64,000 nt of DNA from Charina bottae (Eukaryota > Chordata > Lepidosauria > Squamata > Charinaidae): NCBI GenBank assembly GCA_023362775.1, contig JALMGJ010000005.1, positions 85,570,921 to 85,634,920 on the forward strand, given 5' to 3'. A program made the position numbers and the translations under genes. How positions within the stretch are numbered: the stretch's first letter is position 1; every line of letters begins with the position of its first letter. Shown piece after piece: positions 1 through 12,039 of the stretch. The notes below the pieces were generated by a model. It saw only the letters and a program-made list of their open reading frames with translations, searched no databases and was not told the origin of the DNA.

Positions 1-1580
1 CAACAATCACACAGTTTTGTGAAGAAATAAAAGTAATGTTTACTCACATCATTTAGGTCTCAAAAACAGCAGTTGCAGTAGTAGAGTCAAGGCAGGTTTA
101 AAACATATTAAGTTACAAAAATAGAATATATAGACTTTAGCATTCTGTCTGGGCTTGGAGAGCTCAGACAACGTGTCCTTTCAACTTGAGAGCATGGTGG
201 AAAGAGAGGAAAGAACAGGAAGAAGGAAGTGATCTCACAGAGTTCTCTCTGCAGGAAGTTACTGTGAGTCTCTGCCCTCTTCATGTCCTTATAGAGCAAG
301 ACATGAATTGTTGGTATGACTGCTATATTTTCCCACACTTCAAGGTTATCATCATACTCCGCTACACCTTGTGCCACTGCTGGCTTTTCTTGGGTGAGAC
401 AGAAGGGGAGGGAGCCTCGAAGTAGGCATTAAATCTCTTTTTAAAAAGTCTGTACCAAATCCAGATTTGGCCTGTCTGATTGCTGCTGTTCTGAGCATCC
501 TCCTTTGAATACTTACTTCATCTCTAATCTTGACTGGCAACAGAAGAGTGGGCAATATTGAGCAATGTTCTAGAGAAATCTAGTCCTTTTTTTAAAGTGC
601 ATTTGGGAAACTGGATCCCCAGGAGAGACTGCCAGGAAGGGAAGATCTCTTTCATGGATCCCAGTCCCACCCCCTACTCTTCATAGAGAAGGGAGTAAAG
701 GGACATCCACAGAAAAGCAGAGTCAGAGGACCCTCCCCAACTTTCTTATGGTTGTGCCACCTTGGACCTGTTTCTCTCCAAGTCTGGAAGAACTTTTAAC
801 TGACTATAGGAAAACTACACTGAATGTTAATGTTTTCCTCTGATGTAAATTTGGGGGAACAAAGAAGGTTTCTTCCGGCTTCTCCTTGGTTACCAGAAGA
901 GATTTGCCAGAAGGACAGGTGTCTAATGGTTGAAACTATCAGGACATACTGCAAAGTGATGATGATTCCCTGCTTCCAGCAGAGCTTGCTGTGACCACAC
1001 ATGGGCACTTTGGAAGAGCCAAATCTAATCAGCCCATGGAGGGAGCAGGTGTCAGAGCTTCAGAGGGGGCAGTGCTCTGGCTCGACAGCAGCCTGTGGAC
1101 CGCAAGAGCATCCCTTCAGCCCTTTCAGGTTGGCTCAGGGTGCAGTTCCATGCTACGTTGGCCTTGAAGCCTACTTCCAGCGTTGACAGATGGCCCGAGC
1201 AACTTCAGGCAGCCTTTGGTGCACGTAGCAGAAGCTGCTTCTAAAGTTGCCCTGTTGATTAATGTAAAATGCAGGGCCTCTAAGTCCATCCATAGATGGG
1301 AGTCAGTAGGACCTGGAGAAATGGGGGCAGAGGCGGGCTAGACTCTGGTTAGTTGGGGTGCTGCTAGGGCCAAGGGAGGGGTGAAGCCACCGTGGAGTAA
1401 TTATGATGGAGCCCAGTAGAACTTGGCATTTAAGTTCAAGGTTACTTAGCAGAATATAGTTTTACTGCTCCGATAGGCAAAATACTGCAATTTTGGCAAT
1501 ATTATATTCTACTAATTTCCATCCATTTCCAGTCCAGGTGTATTAAGAAATTGTTCATACCTTGCCTCATCTGTACCTAT
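1..1580. other. Unassigned sequence, no gene seen
   Basis: I see no exon, RNA gene or clear repeat end here. All reading frames are short and show no family motif. The first 400 bases have the look of an old repeat but I could not name one. A 24-bp block at 800-823 recurs exactly at 1974-1997 (see findings). Confidence 0.4.
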
Positions 1581-1606
1581 TTGTTGTTGTTGTTGTTCAG
1601 TCGTTT
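1580..1606 (-). mobile_element. Tiny BovB 3'-end stub
   Basis: Five GTT units followed by TTCAGTCGTTTA match the reverse complement of the BovB tail seen in full at 48.8 kb and 46.98 kb. Only the last 25 or so bases of the LINE are present, so this would be an extreme 5' truncation. I could not find a target duplication, and a chance match cannot be excluded. Confidence 0.4.
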
Positions 1607-2740
1607 ATAGTGCTATAAATATTGCTAATCGGCTTGAGAAAAATCCCCCGTCAAGCAAACAAGTCATCCATGGAATACCTTCTCACATTACCTGCTGTCA
1701 GCATTTCACCCCAAAAGAGCTTTTCCTAACCTGGCACCTTCCACACACATTGCACTGCAGTTCCCCCAAGTCAAATGGTGTGCTGGCTGGGGGTGATGGG
1801 GGTCATAGTCCAACCCATCTCAAAATTGCTAGGCTTAGAGATGCTGGTCCAGGGTGATGAGCTGATGGCAGCTAAGGGGATGCCCTTCTGGTGACAGGGA
1901 CTTTTTCACAAGCTTTAGGAATCCATATAGTTTCAGAAGGCAACGCTATCCTGGCAATAGGTGTGGAAGAAACCTGACTATAGGAAAACTACACTGATGT
2001 TTACAGTCTGAGTTTTCAGAAAAGGTTGCTGAAACTTTAGCTAAGAGTCAATACGTAGTTTTAAGGATACCCTGATGCAGAGACACCAGCTTTTTATAGG
2101 ACCCAGTTTGTTTGTCTTATGGGATTTAAGGCTGGTTCAAAACATTTTGCTACCAGAAGCAGGGTCAGCAAAGACATCTTGCACCCGATCAAATTGCATG
2201 GTTTACAAAATCAGCTGGATTAATTTGGACCTGGGACAGAGAATCCTGCAAACGTGTCTCCCTCTCCTTGGCATTAAATAATTCAATAATCATGAATTAA
2301 AAAATCAATTACTTGCTGCCTTTCCATGATATCAAAGTTTGACTGTCTATTGCAGTCTGCTTCATAGAAGGGCCATTCTTTGGTCTCAGAATATCAGATT
2401 TGGCAAGTCTAAACTGCATTTTGAATCTTTAGAAAAATACAAGAGCCACGTGTGTCCTTTGCACACAGACATGCAGGTAAAACTAGGAAAAATTAATAGC
2501 TATAGATAGTATAGATAGTAATGTCATAAAATAAGCAATTCTGGACTGGTTTACAAACATCACATTTAGGAAAAAGCTACCACAGCTTTGCAAGATGTCA
2601 TGAAAGAAAGGTGAGCAATGGGCAGTTACACGATGGAGGGAGATCAGTGTCTCAAATTATATTCAGTGCAGTAGAAACTACAGTGACGTAAGTCACTGCT
2701 CCAACCCATCCTTCTTAGCTGAGGATGGAGGGATGGGTGA
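1607..2740. other. Unassigned sequence
   Basis: No gene seen. Around 1760-1850 there is a segment resembling the 'tagtccaacccatct' type of short reptile repeat, too eroded to assign. The second copy of the 24-bp repeat lies at 1974-1997. Confidence 0.35.
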
Positions 2741-2945
2741 CAGCCACTGTGGTATAGTGATTAAGGGTTTGGACTAAAACTGGGGAAATCCGGATTCCGA
2801 TCCTCCCTTGGTGATGGAAGCTTACTGAGTGACCTTGGGCCAGTCACACACTCTCTGCTCAGCATTCCTCACAAGATATCCCTCTGCATGGGAGTTAAGG
2901 AGGGGTAAATGACAACACATGCATGACTACGTCATCACGCAAATT
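2741..2945 (+). mobile_element. MIR-like tRNA-derived SINE
   Basis: The head GCCACTGTGGTATAGTGATT resembles a tRNA A box, a decayed B-box-like GGATTCCGATCC follows about 45 bases later, and then comes TGACCTTGGGCCAGTCACAC, the core typical of MIR-like reptile SINEs. A matching 3' tail (gaaaaggcaggatataaat) lies at about 3370-3390, so the SINE appears split by the LTR-like sequence at 2948-3170. Confidence 0.6.
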
Positions 2946-2947
2946 GT

Positions 2948-3170
2948 CAGCCTTTCAAGGTGGGCCTGATCAGGAAACATACACCACAAGAAGTACTAGA
3001 ACTCTACTTTATTGATATAAGCTATAATAACAGAATCTTAAAAGCCTGACAGTGTTTCCCCTTCCCTCCCTCTTATACCAAAGAGAGTTGAGGTGGGATA
3101 ATTGTTAAGTTTCTTTCTCATGTTTTCTTGTTTTCCCGGGCTGAGCTCATGTTTTACTAACAGTTGCTGC
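2948..3170 (-). mobile_element. Antisense LTR-like fragment, family shared with 56.7 kb
   Basis: Read on the minus strand, this has an AATAAAG polyadenylation signal about 60 bases before an end in GGCTGACA, as expected for the R-U5 part of an LTR. The same sequence in diverged form recurs at 56706-56930: shared blocks include cctttcaaggt, tataataacagaat and gagtttctttctcac-like stretches. Two dispersed copies establish that it is a repeat; calling it an LTR is inference from the polyadenylation signal and the CA end. Confidence 0.45.
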
Positions 3171-3394
3171 ATACCTTCTCCAGGGTCATCCACACAAATC
3201 CTGTACTTACATCAGAAGGGGAGACTCCAGTACCGAAGGGTGGCATCTGTGTGATGACCTCATCATTGTATGGTGGTGTTCATCATCTTTGCTTTATTAT
3301 GACTTACTATGGACACTGCTGCTTATTGGTTTATTGTTGTGGGCATAAAATGGAGATCTCATCCTCCTTGAGAAAAGGCAGGATATAAATATTT

Positions 3395-4603
3395 ATGGAT
3401 GATCTCTGGCGGGAGCGGGATGGAGGCAGTGCATCCATCCTGGCTCTCTTGGACCTCTCAGCGGCTTTCGATACCGTCGACCATGGTATCCTTTTGGGTC
3501 GGCTTAGGGAGTTGGGGGTGGGCGGTGTAGTTTTACACTGGTTCACCTCCTTCCTCCAGGGCCGTTCCCAGTCGGTGGTGATAGGGGAGGAGAGATCCGG
3601 TCCGTGACCTCTCTTATATGGGGTGCCGCAGGGTTCGGTTCTCTCTCCTCTCCTATTCAACATCTACATGAAACCGCTGGGCGAGGTCATCCGACACCAT
3701 GGGATGAGGTATCATCAGTATGCTGATGATACTCAATTGTACATCTCCATCCCTGGTGAAGTAAGTGATGCAGTGACCACCCTGTCCCAGTGCCTGGGGG
3801 CTGTGAGGGCCTGGATGGGGAACAACAGGCTTCAATTGAACCCTGGCAAGACCGAGTGGCTGTGGATTGATGGCTTAGTGTCTTCTGGGAAATTATCATC
3901 TTTGGTTCTTGATGGGGTAGCACTGCCCCATTCGGAACCGGTGCGGAACTTGGGGGTCCTTCTAGACTCACGACTCCTGCTCGAAGAGCAGGTGGCAGTC
4001 GTGGCTAGGAGGGCTTTTGCACAGCTTCGGCTTGTGCGCCAGTTACGCCCATTCCTGGATCGCAATGCCCTCCGAACGGTCACTCATGCTCTTGTCATCT
4101 CCCACATAGACTATTGCAATGCGCTCTACATGGGGCTACCCTTGAAGACTATCCGGAAGCTACAGCTGGTGCAGAATGCGGCCGCGCGGGCAATTTTGGG
4201 TGCACCAAGATCAGCACATATAACACCTTTGCTCCGCGAGCTGCATTGGGTGCCGGTTTGCTTCCGGGTCCAATTCAAGGTGTTGGCTATCACCTTTAAA
4301 GCCCTACATGGCATGAGGCCAGGATACCTGAGGGACTGTCTTATCCCCATATCATCGACCCGCCCCACCCGATCATTCAGAGAGGGCCTGCTATGGACCC
4401 CATCAATAAGGGAATGTCATCAAGTGGGGTCCAGGAGGCGGGCCTTCTCTGTAGTGGCACCCGCCCTTTGGAATATCTTGCCCCCAGAGTTGAGGCAGGT
4501 CCCCTCCCTCCCGACCTTTAGGAAAGAGCTGAAAACCTGGTTCTGCCGCCTAGCATGGGAAGGGGAAAGTAATAGTTCCTCATGGGGGTGGTTAATTCCA
4601 TAA
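3395..4603 (+). pseudogene. L2 LINE reverse transcriptase, C-terminal part, one internal stop
   Basis: This is the RT of an L2-type non-LTR retrotransposon, which copies its own RNA into a nicked target. Visible RT blocks in order: [17 protein letters not shown] (motif A with the first catalytic Asp), [17 protein letters not shown] (motif B), [14 protein letters not shown] (motif C, YADD), then [10 protein letters not shown] and the C-terminal [21 protein letters not shown] block. The frame is open from 3395 to 4603 except for a single TGA at 3605-3607, just before motif B; both halves are in the same frame. The endonuclease domain and RT N-terminus are missing, so the copy is dead even without the stop. 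The few lesions suggest a fairly young insertion. Confidence 0.85.
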
Positions 4604-4765
4604 TGTCCTTCCTTTCTGTTAAGCTAATTCACCAAATTGGATTTTATAATTATTTAATTGTATTAATTAAACTGTAATTTTATATTTTATATCCTTATTT
4701 TAAATGTGATTTTATTTTAAACAGCCCAGAGTTCCCCATTGGGGGAGATGGGCGGTCATATAAAT

Positions 4766-4836
4766 TGAATGAATGAATGAATGAATGAATGAATGAATGA
4801 ATGAATGAATGAATGGATGGATGGATGGATGAATGA

Positions 4837-4876
<40 letters not shown>

Positions 4877-4922
4877 ATGAATGAATGAATGAATGAATGA
4901 ATGAATGAATGAATGAATGAAT
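4766..4922 (+). repeat. GAAT/GGAT/GAAA tetranucleotide array (L2 tail)
   Basis: About 155 bases of GAAT units interrupted by a few GGAT and then about 12 GAAA units, followed by GAAT again. It continues directly from the L2 3' end, so it is the element's own tail, expanded. Confidence 0.95.
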
Positions 4923-4924
4923 AC

Positions 4925-5749
4925 TGTAGGAATTCTGATATGGTAGTATCAGAACTCCACGCAGCTTCTTATTAGTATATAGCAGAGTAGAAGCATTCCC
5001 ATAAACTTTCACAAGGCTTAATCAGTTCAAAACACAAAATAAACACACTTCACACGTTAAATGTAAAGTTACATGAAAAAAGAGTTTACAAGTTTATTGT
5101 AACTCACAGTTCCTTAGTAGAAACGGTCCATGCGTGCAAGCAAGTGGTTCTGACCAAACCCGCAGTCTTCATTAATGCGGCCCTGCTGCATGGAAGTATG
5201 AGAAACACGTGCCAGCAGCCATGGCTGGCCACATCCTCCTTGGTGGGAGATTCAAGCAGAGAGAAGGGAAAGAGAAAGGGAACAGGAAACAGGAAACCGG
5301 GATTCAGCCCCTCCCACACACAGCAAGTGAGATCAGGTTACAGCAGAGGCTGTCTGTGTGTGAGACGTACTTGATTGAAACCCGATCTCTAACAAATCCA
5401 ACAAATAATAAATCAAAATAGCAGTCCAGTTACAGACGTATGTCCACAGGAGCAAAGGAGGAACGCAATGCTGTGCCATCATGACACAAGCTCGGCTCCT
5501 TCTGTACACACCTTGTGGCATCACATGGACATGTGCATGATCTTGGGGCAGAACTTGTGTAGTGACACCACAATGCTGCTTTCATCATCACGCAGATGCC
5601 TCCAACTGGACCGAAGCATCAGATGCAAGGGGGACTGAATGAACGTTGCAGAGCAAACTAATGACCTCTATATAATGCGTCAGTTCATGTTGTCTCGATC
5701 TGGCCAAGGTTGCAGTGGGATGGGTGTGTGTGTTGGTGTTGGAAGAATG
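4925..5749 (-). mobile_element. Possible antisense LTR
   Basis: On the minus strand the segment would start TGTCATTC and end CCTACA, with a TATA-like CATTATATAGAG near 5676 and an AATAAAC signal near 5091. That is LTR-like, but the TATA box is unusually close to the start and I found no matching target duplication. It could equally be unique sequence. Confidence 0.25.
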
Positions 5750-6320
5750 ACACATTAATAATAGACTTCATTCCCGAGTTAAATGTTTAAAGATAATACA
5801 CAGTAACTGATGAATGATTTCTGTTTACAGACTCAGACAGTGCCTATGAACATCTTGCAGGAATGTGACAGAATATTACAGTTTCTGGTATGAAGCAAAG
5901 TGATAATGATATTTTATGCTCCTTTCAACATTTGTCAGAGGTCCAAGTAAGCAGTTTCCCATATGAAGGCCACTGTGGGGCAATGGGTGAAGCAATCTGC
6001 TGGATTGGTAGGACTCTGCTCAGACTGACACTTGCTTTGTTTTTTCCTGGCATTAGCTGCCCCAATTGTGTAACAAGTAGAAATTCAACAGATGCTACTT
6101 CCCTAGAGAGAAATGACTCAAGGGTTGCATGCAGGGATGGCGTGAACAATCAAAAACTCAATGTGGACACAGTGACCTCTCAGTAATTCCAGATCCCGAG
6201 ATGTTCCTTGGCTTATTCAGGGGCGTTGGGAAATGAAGTCAGAGAAGAGATGACCAGAGCAATGGTGGTAAAGAACAAAGAATGATCATGGCTGGTCACA
6301 GGTATGGTCCCACATTTGGA
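5750..6320. other. Unassigned sequence
   Basis: No gene or repeat recognised. Reading frames of up to 98 codons show no motif. Confidence 0.35.
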
Positions 6321-6329
6321 CCTACACGG

Positions 6330-7190
6330 TGATGGTAAGAACTGTGAAGATGCTTCTCTTTCTGCCCATGTTTCATCCACAGATTCTTGTCCAGCAGATT
6401 GTTGAGGATAATCTTCTCCAGACTGGCGAGAAGCAGAGGACTCAATGCTTCAGCAGATTCTTTGCAGGCAAAATTGCTCACCTTTACTTAGAATTAGACT
6501 CTTCTTGGATAGAATCCAATGTTATAACTGGAGAGACATCTTGCAATGATGTTGGGGATTTGTTTAAGCTTGTGGAAATGGAGGAAGTGGATAGATAGGA
6601 TTCTTTGTGCTATGAATACTGTGACCTATGAGCCCATCCTGACCCCTTCAGGCTGCATTGTGGAGGAGGGGGTGTTAGTGGCTTGATTCAAGAGGTGGTG
6701 AATCCATCCTTGAAGGAGGATACAATGCCACTGGCTTTGAAAGAGATAGTGGTGCACCATCTCTTCATCCAGCCATGTTGGACCTTTACTACCTTGCCTC
6801 TGATCTCCAGGATGGAAGAGAAGCTAATGGTGGCTTAGTTACAGAGAATCCAAATGAAGTGGGTTCTCTGATATTCTTTCAGTCTGGATTCATAGGAGAA
6901 AAATAGCATGGTCACTCTGGAGGATGACTTATGTCAGGACCTAGAGGGTGGGAGGACAGCCTTCTTCATCTTATCGGAAGTCTCAGTGGCCTTCAGGACG
7001 GTCAATAATGACATCCCACCAGACTGCCTGTGGGGGTGAGGGATTGGAGGCACCATTTTGCAGGGGTTCTACTCCTACCTTAGTGGGCAGTTCTGGCTGG
7101 TGGTGGGATGGGAAAGGGCAGGGTTCTTTGTCCACTTTCTTTTCCCTCTTCTCTCCTTTTTCTCTTTGTCAACATTTCCTTCCTGTATGA
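6330..7190 (+). pseudogene. Old, decayed L2 LINE (linker to RT)
   Basis: Fragments of the L2 protein can be followed across changing frames. A block like FFAGKIAHLYLELDSSW and VEMEEVDRIL (the segment between endonuclease and RT) lies at about 6450-6590. Around 6940-7090 comes VSVAFRTVNNDI-like sequence matching the motif A region ([10 protein letters not shown]), then GFYSYLSGQF matching the SYL-GR-Q block. Many stops and frame changes show an ancient copy. No catalytic motif C is recognisable. Confidence 0.6.
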
Positions 7191-7199
7191 TAACTGAGT

Positions 7200-8885
7200 T
7201 TAGAAAAAATGCTTCCAGCCCAACAACTGGAAGGTTTTTTTTCTCCAGCAGGGATTATCAGGGATAATTTGCAAGAGGAATCAGAAAATATGGAGGGAGC
7301 AGGGCAAACTCATTCCTTAGCAGTCCCCCCCCCAATATAAGTGTAGTTTTGGGGAGCAGCTGTTTCCTGTACCCCTGTGCCCTGGGAGCACAGAAGGCTT
7401 TATTTGGCATGCAGTTATGGTGAGCTCAAAGCCTCTGTGAAAACAATAAAAAACTTGGAGAAAATTCCAGCCCCTTGAAAACCAAAACAGTGGGCTGCAT
7501 TTAGATTGAAGGACATAAAATATGAAGGTTAGATTTATGGGTTCCTTCCCTCTCTGAACAGTCCTAATCCTCCACTTTTATCCTCAAAGCCGAGATGGAT
7601 ATAGGTGATCTGTCTTTGTTTGGCTCCAATTAAAATATGCTTTTCAGAGATCTTTGCTTCTGCTAAGGCCGGACCTCGTGGGCTTCTCTTTGGAGTACCA
7701 TTCTCCAGGCAGGTGGGCTTTTTCTTAGCTGCAGTTTAAGAGTTTTTTTGAAAGGGCAAAGCTGTGAATTAACAGATAGAAATAACTGAATGAGAGTTGA
7801 TAGGGGAATGTAAACCATTCCCTTTAAAAGATAGGTGTTTTTTTTTACTCAGTTTGGTTTTTTGTTTTTTTTTTGCCAGAGATCGTTAGTCTAGAGATAC
7901 CACTTTCGGCTTTAGACAGGCAATCACTTTCCATCAGTCCATGCTTTATGATAGCTCCTTATTTATGCAACAAGAGAATACATCATAGCGTGTTTGCATT
8001 AATGATGTTTCAAAGGGGTCTTCCTCAGGTTGTGTGTTCACAGTGGAAGAGAAAGAATTTAATTCTTCAAAGAGAGTTGATGAGTCTTATGGAGAATTGG
8101 AACTACTCTTCACTCTCTTCCTTATTAAAAGATTTCCCTGTTCTCTCAGTACATGGTATTTCAACCATAATAGTGACTTTCTCCATGACAGAAGGAGGAA
8201 GAAGGAAGGAAAAAGAAAAGGGGTGGGATGGAAGAGGAGGAAACTTGAATGCTGCAAAGGGTAGGACACTGTTTCTCAAGTTTTTATACCATAATAAACG
8301 TTGTCCAGGCTGAGGGTATGGAAGAGATCTTGAAGTTCTGCAGCCTGGCTCCTGGGATCACCTGATTTCCAGAATTCTGAATACTTGGTGGAGTTAGTAT
8401 ATTGGTATAGAATACAACGGTTTTCCCCAAGGTGGTGCCCTATTGGAACTATAACTCAGCCAGTATGGCTAGGAATTCTAGGACTTGTAATTTATAACCC
8501 ATCTGGATAGCACCAATTGGGAAGGTTGTTTGAGAGTATGCAGCCATCAGTATGTGGTGCAAATGATTATGCCTAGCCAGCCCCTTCCTTGTTGCTTGAG
8601 TTGTCAGGCACCTGACTCTACTACAGGAAGAAAAAACATCACTTGGGATACTTTCACACTGATGTGTTTCCAGTCTCTAATCCCTCATTAAACAGGTTGG
8701 AGCCAACCTGCAACAATCATCTGCCAACCTCAAAACACTGAGAATGCACAGGGAGCACTATGAGCCAATCAGAGCTCACTTCCAACCAACCTACAGAAAA
8801 GTCATCCAATCATATTCCATTCCTTGAATGATGACAGTTCCTGGAGCAACAAAAAACCCCTTATTCCCAAACCTTACCGAAAAAG
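7200..8885. other. Unassigned sequence
   Basis: No gene seen. The stretch at 8424-8510 (ggtgcccta...tagcacc) may be a very small inverted-end element, but the ends are too short to call. Confidence 0.35.
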
Positions 8886-8888
8886 AAA

Positions 8889-8927
8889 AAATTAAATTAA
8901 ATTAAATTAAATTAAATTAAATTAAAT
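8889..8927 (+). repeat. AAATT pentanucleotide array
   Basis: About seven and a half perfect AAATT units. Confidence 0.95.
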
Positions 8928-10120
8928 GCTAGTCCTGTGCAACCCTCAAACCCCTCCCCTCCCCTCAGTACATATTATGTATATTGTTTGGTCATTTGGA
9001 AAAGAAAATTCTCAGTGGCTGTTACGAGAGGAAATTCCCTGGCTACAAAGATGCTGTTACGCAGTTGCATTTAAAAGACCCTTGCAAGCTCTGCAGATGA
9101 AATCTCAGGGTTTTTGCAACCAGGCATTTCCCCCAATAGCTATAATTGTGGTTACAGGTTGCTATGGCAACTTGAGGGGAGCATTGGGGAGGAGAGAGAC
9201 CATGTGTAGAATCCTGCAAACAGGTACCAGGAACAGGAAGGTACAACTTATTGGGGGAGAGGAAGAATAATGGGTACTACTGTCCAGGAGGCCAAATGTG
9301 CAAAGTCCTAATATATTATCCAAGCCCAACATGATTTTGATTAAATTCAACAGCGGTGCAGAGGATCAGTTTTGTTAATAATTTAAATAACTAAAACATA
9401 AAAACTCAACTAAGCCTGTGCTCCATAAAGCAAGCTTAAGTCCCGAGGCTGATTGTTTTCGCAGGTCCTGGCAACATATGAATTAAATGAAGGAAGCACA
9501 TATGACTCACTAGTCTGAGGCCGTTTTTCTGTCCTGTTCTAACAACTGCAAAGAAGGTTTAATTTATGTTGGCTGGTAAGTAATGTTATATTTCATTGAC
9601 ATAAAAAGAAGATTATTCCAGATGACTGCCGCAGTCAACTTTTTAAAACCTCAAAGCAAGGAATTTGGGGGTTTCAGAGGAGCTTCTGGCAGCTAAAACC
9701 ATCCAATGGATATTTGCTCTGGAGTCAACTCCATTGAGTTCAACCATAACGGCTTCCAGAGAAACGTCTGTAAGATTGAAGTCTTAAAAGACTAAGAAGA
9801 ATGTCGGGATTTGGGAATGTAGGAATATACTGATGTAGTATAATTTTAGGAGCTCTAAATTCTGTATTCCTTCTGATCCTTAATAGCCCTATTTTTCACC
9901 CAAAGAAGAAAATCTATTATCTTTCCTCTCTCTTAAAGTAAATGTTGAATATTTCCAAATGCTTTTACACAGAGAAGACTTGCTGACAAGCAGATTTAGT
10001 AGGAACGTAGCAAATAAACCAATATCTCTCTGACACTCTGGATTTCCAGCTTCCTTAACTGATGTTATCTTGATCTGTAGAGGAATGGGGGAAGAATCAT
10101 TCTGACACTGCTTCTACTGT
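8928..10120. other. Unassigned sequence
   Basis: No gene seen. The 114-codon frame at 8926-9270 starts in the repeat and has no recognisable domain. Confidence 0.35.
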
Positions 10121-10125
10121 ATATA

Positions 10126-10208
10126 CAGTGTTTCTCAACCTTGGCAACTTTAAGATGTATTTACTTCAACTCCCAGAATTCCCCAGCCAGCATGGTTGAG
10201 AAACACTG
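10126..10208. mobile_element. hAT-type miniature element (83 bp)
   Basis: The ends CAGTGTTTCTCAACC and GGTTGAGAAACACTG are perfect inverted repeats of 15 bp. The flanks (tgtatata / gtatatac) are an imperfect 8-bp duplication. The same family occurs at 22367-22436 with an exact 8-bp duplication, which supports the hAT assignment. Confidence 0.8.
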
Positions 10209-10700
10209 GTATATACAGTTAGCTTTCCTAATCTGATGGTATTGCAATGCCTACGGTCAGTTATAACCAAATAGATGGGGTCAAATGGGATACTAAACCA
10301 TATTCTAACCATAGTTTGTTGAATAAGCCATAGTGTCTGGATTCATATAATATACTGAGGCCAAACCAAACAGATCCAATTATGAACCCATGAATGTGGA
10401 TGAGCAAGGCTGATTTACATTGCCCTCTTTAACTTTCGAATGGAGAACAATCTGTAATTAATATGTGACTTAACATTCAACATGGAAAAACAATTTACAT
10501 ATAAACTGTACAGGGTAGAGATGCATGCTTTTGAATTGGAAACATGAAACAAATTGCAAAAGTTACATCACTGTGAGACTCTTTTTAACAAAAGATATAC
10601 TGAACATGTGATGTTGATATTTGGTAAGGCAGAAATAGCTGCAAATACATTGCACAGTTTCTCACCTTCCTTCCAACAAATTAGTATAAGGCTTGTAAAA

Positions 10701-11035
10701 AAAGGGGTGTGGTGGCTCAGCGGGTAAGACGCCAGGCTTGTCGATCAGAAGATCGCAAGTTTGGAGGTTCGAATCCCTAGCCCTGTGTGCAGAGTGAGCT
10801 CCCACACTAGCTCCAGCTCTTGCCAACCTAGCAATTTGAAAGCATGCAAATGCAAGTAGATGAATAGGTACCATTTCGGTGGGTAGGTAACAGCGTTCCG
10901 CGGGCGTCATGCAGCCACATGACTGTGGAAGCGTCTTCGGACAACACTGGCTCTTCAGCTAACAAAAGGAGATGAGCACCGGCCCCTAGAGTCGGACACG
11001 ACTGCACAAATGTGCGGGGGGAACCTTTACTTTAC
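10701..11035 (+). mobile_element. Sauria-type SINE (tRNA head, BovB-like 3' end)
   Basis: Box A (TGGCTCAGCGG, about 10713) and an exact box B (GGTTCGAATCC, 10766-10776) give the tRNA-like RNA polymerase III promoter. The 3' end carries AGAGTCGGACACGACTG, the sequence shared with the BovB LINE, and an ACCTTT-type tail. A 9-bp target duplication CTTGTAAAA lies at 10692-10700 and 11036-11044. It is non-coding and would be moved by BovB enzymes. Confidence 0.93.
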
Positions 11036-11100
11036 CTTGTAAAACATGTTTATTTTACCAAAGCTTCAATAAACAGGCTCATTGTTGGTATTTAATCACG

Positions 11101-11454
11101 TGTCAGGGTTCTAGTGAGAATCCTGCCAGTTGAGACTGTGTTGTGTGGGGAGGGGGAGAACATGCCAGGAGCTGTGTCTAACACCAGAGACTGTGGAATG
11201 CATCGTCAAGGTCGTCCACCTGCAGGAGTCTGGAGGGGGCGAGCGCGGAGTGAGAAAGTAACGGACATTGACATCATGGGCGCGAAGAAACTGGTGTGAA
11301 GGGGGAGAGCTAAGTTTGAGTGTTTGGCAGGAAACCGTCATTTGGATCTTTGGGAGTGCTTTGATTTACATGTATCCTTAATAAAGCTTATTCTGCATTT
11401 CAATGAATTGCATGGAGAAGCGTTTATTGGGACATTGAAGTCAGGGTCATTACA
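11101..11454 (+). mobile_element. Solo LTR (354 bp)
   Basis: The segment begins TGTCAGGG and ends ATTACA (TG...CA ends), with a polyadenylation signal AATAAAGC at about 11380, 75 bases before the end. The flanks TCACG (11096-11100) and TCATG (11455-11459) are a 5-bp duplication with one transition. There are no internal genes, so this is a recombined single LTR of an LTR retrotransposon or endogenous retrovirus; I cannot tell which. Confidence 0.7.
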
Positions 11455-11639
11455 TCATGATAGGTGCTCTTTCTAATTGGCTTACCAGATTGGTGGATAA
11501 GTTTAAAATGGATGTTTTAAAATTATAATGTATTATTATTGCTGTTGTTGTTATTGTTGTCGTTGTTGTTATTTTAATTTATGTCCTTCGTGGAAATTAT
11601 GACACCCAATGCCAGACATTCTGGGCTTCAAACAAGTTC

Positions 11640-11960
11640 CTGTTCAGCTACTGACCATGGCATTCTTGGAGGGGTATGTGTGAAACAGTCAAGATGATAG
11701 CCATGACTGCATGAGAAGTGGGGCTGGCTACCAGCTTGGCTGGCTTCAAACAAGGGTTGGACCAGTTCATGGAAGTCATGGGGATCAATGGCTGTTAGCC
11801 TTGATGGCCCTGTGACTGCCTCTGAAGGCCATCTGCTGGGAGACTAATGGACTAGATGGGCCAGGGGTCCAATCCATCAGAGCACTGCTAATGTCCTTAT
11901 GATCATAATCACCATCTTGACTTTATATGTGTTATGACCAGTGGTCAAAACAATAAATTG
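11640..11960 (+). mobile_element. CR1 LINE 3' end
   Basis: The run GGCTTCAAACAAGGGTTGGACCAGTTCATGG, then ATCAATGGCTGTTAGCC, then GACTAGATGGGCC is the usual tail of reptile CR1 (C-terminal codons and 3' UTR). It ends near 11960 in a gaattgaattg motif. Only the last few hundred bases are present. Confidence 0.7.
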
Positions 11961-11990
11961 TTTGAATTGAATTGACTTTATATGGCGTGC

Positions 11991-12036
11991 GCACACACAC
12001 ACACACACACACGCACACACACACACACACACACAC
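11991..12036 (+). repeat. CA dinucleotide array
   Basis: About 20 CA units with two CG interruptions. Confidence 0.95.
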
Positions 12037-12039
12037 GAC

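Larger units (their letters stand above)
3391..4925 (+). mobile_element. L2-clade LINE, 5'-truncated, with long GAAT-type tail
   Basis: The element begins inside the reverse transcriptase domain and runs through the 3' UTR to a tandem tail of GAAT, GGAT and GAAA units. L2 LINEs characteristically end in TGAA-type repeats rather than poly(A). The coding part matches the minus-strand L2 at 29.6-33.6 kb almost block for block. Confidence 0.85.

Noticed and set aside
8424..8510. Tiny inverted-end element (ggtgccctat ... atagcacc)
   Set aside because: The ends are too short and no target duplication is visible.
10713..10776. tRNA gene (good A and B boxes) in this and the other Sauria SINE heads
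   Set aside because: The heads are fused to a SINE body with BovB tail and have target duplications; no mature tRNA end or complete cloverleaf is supported.
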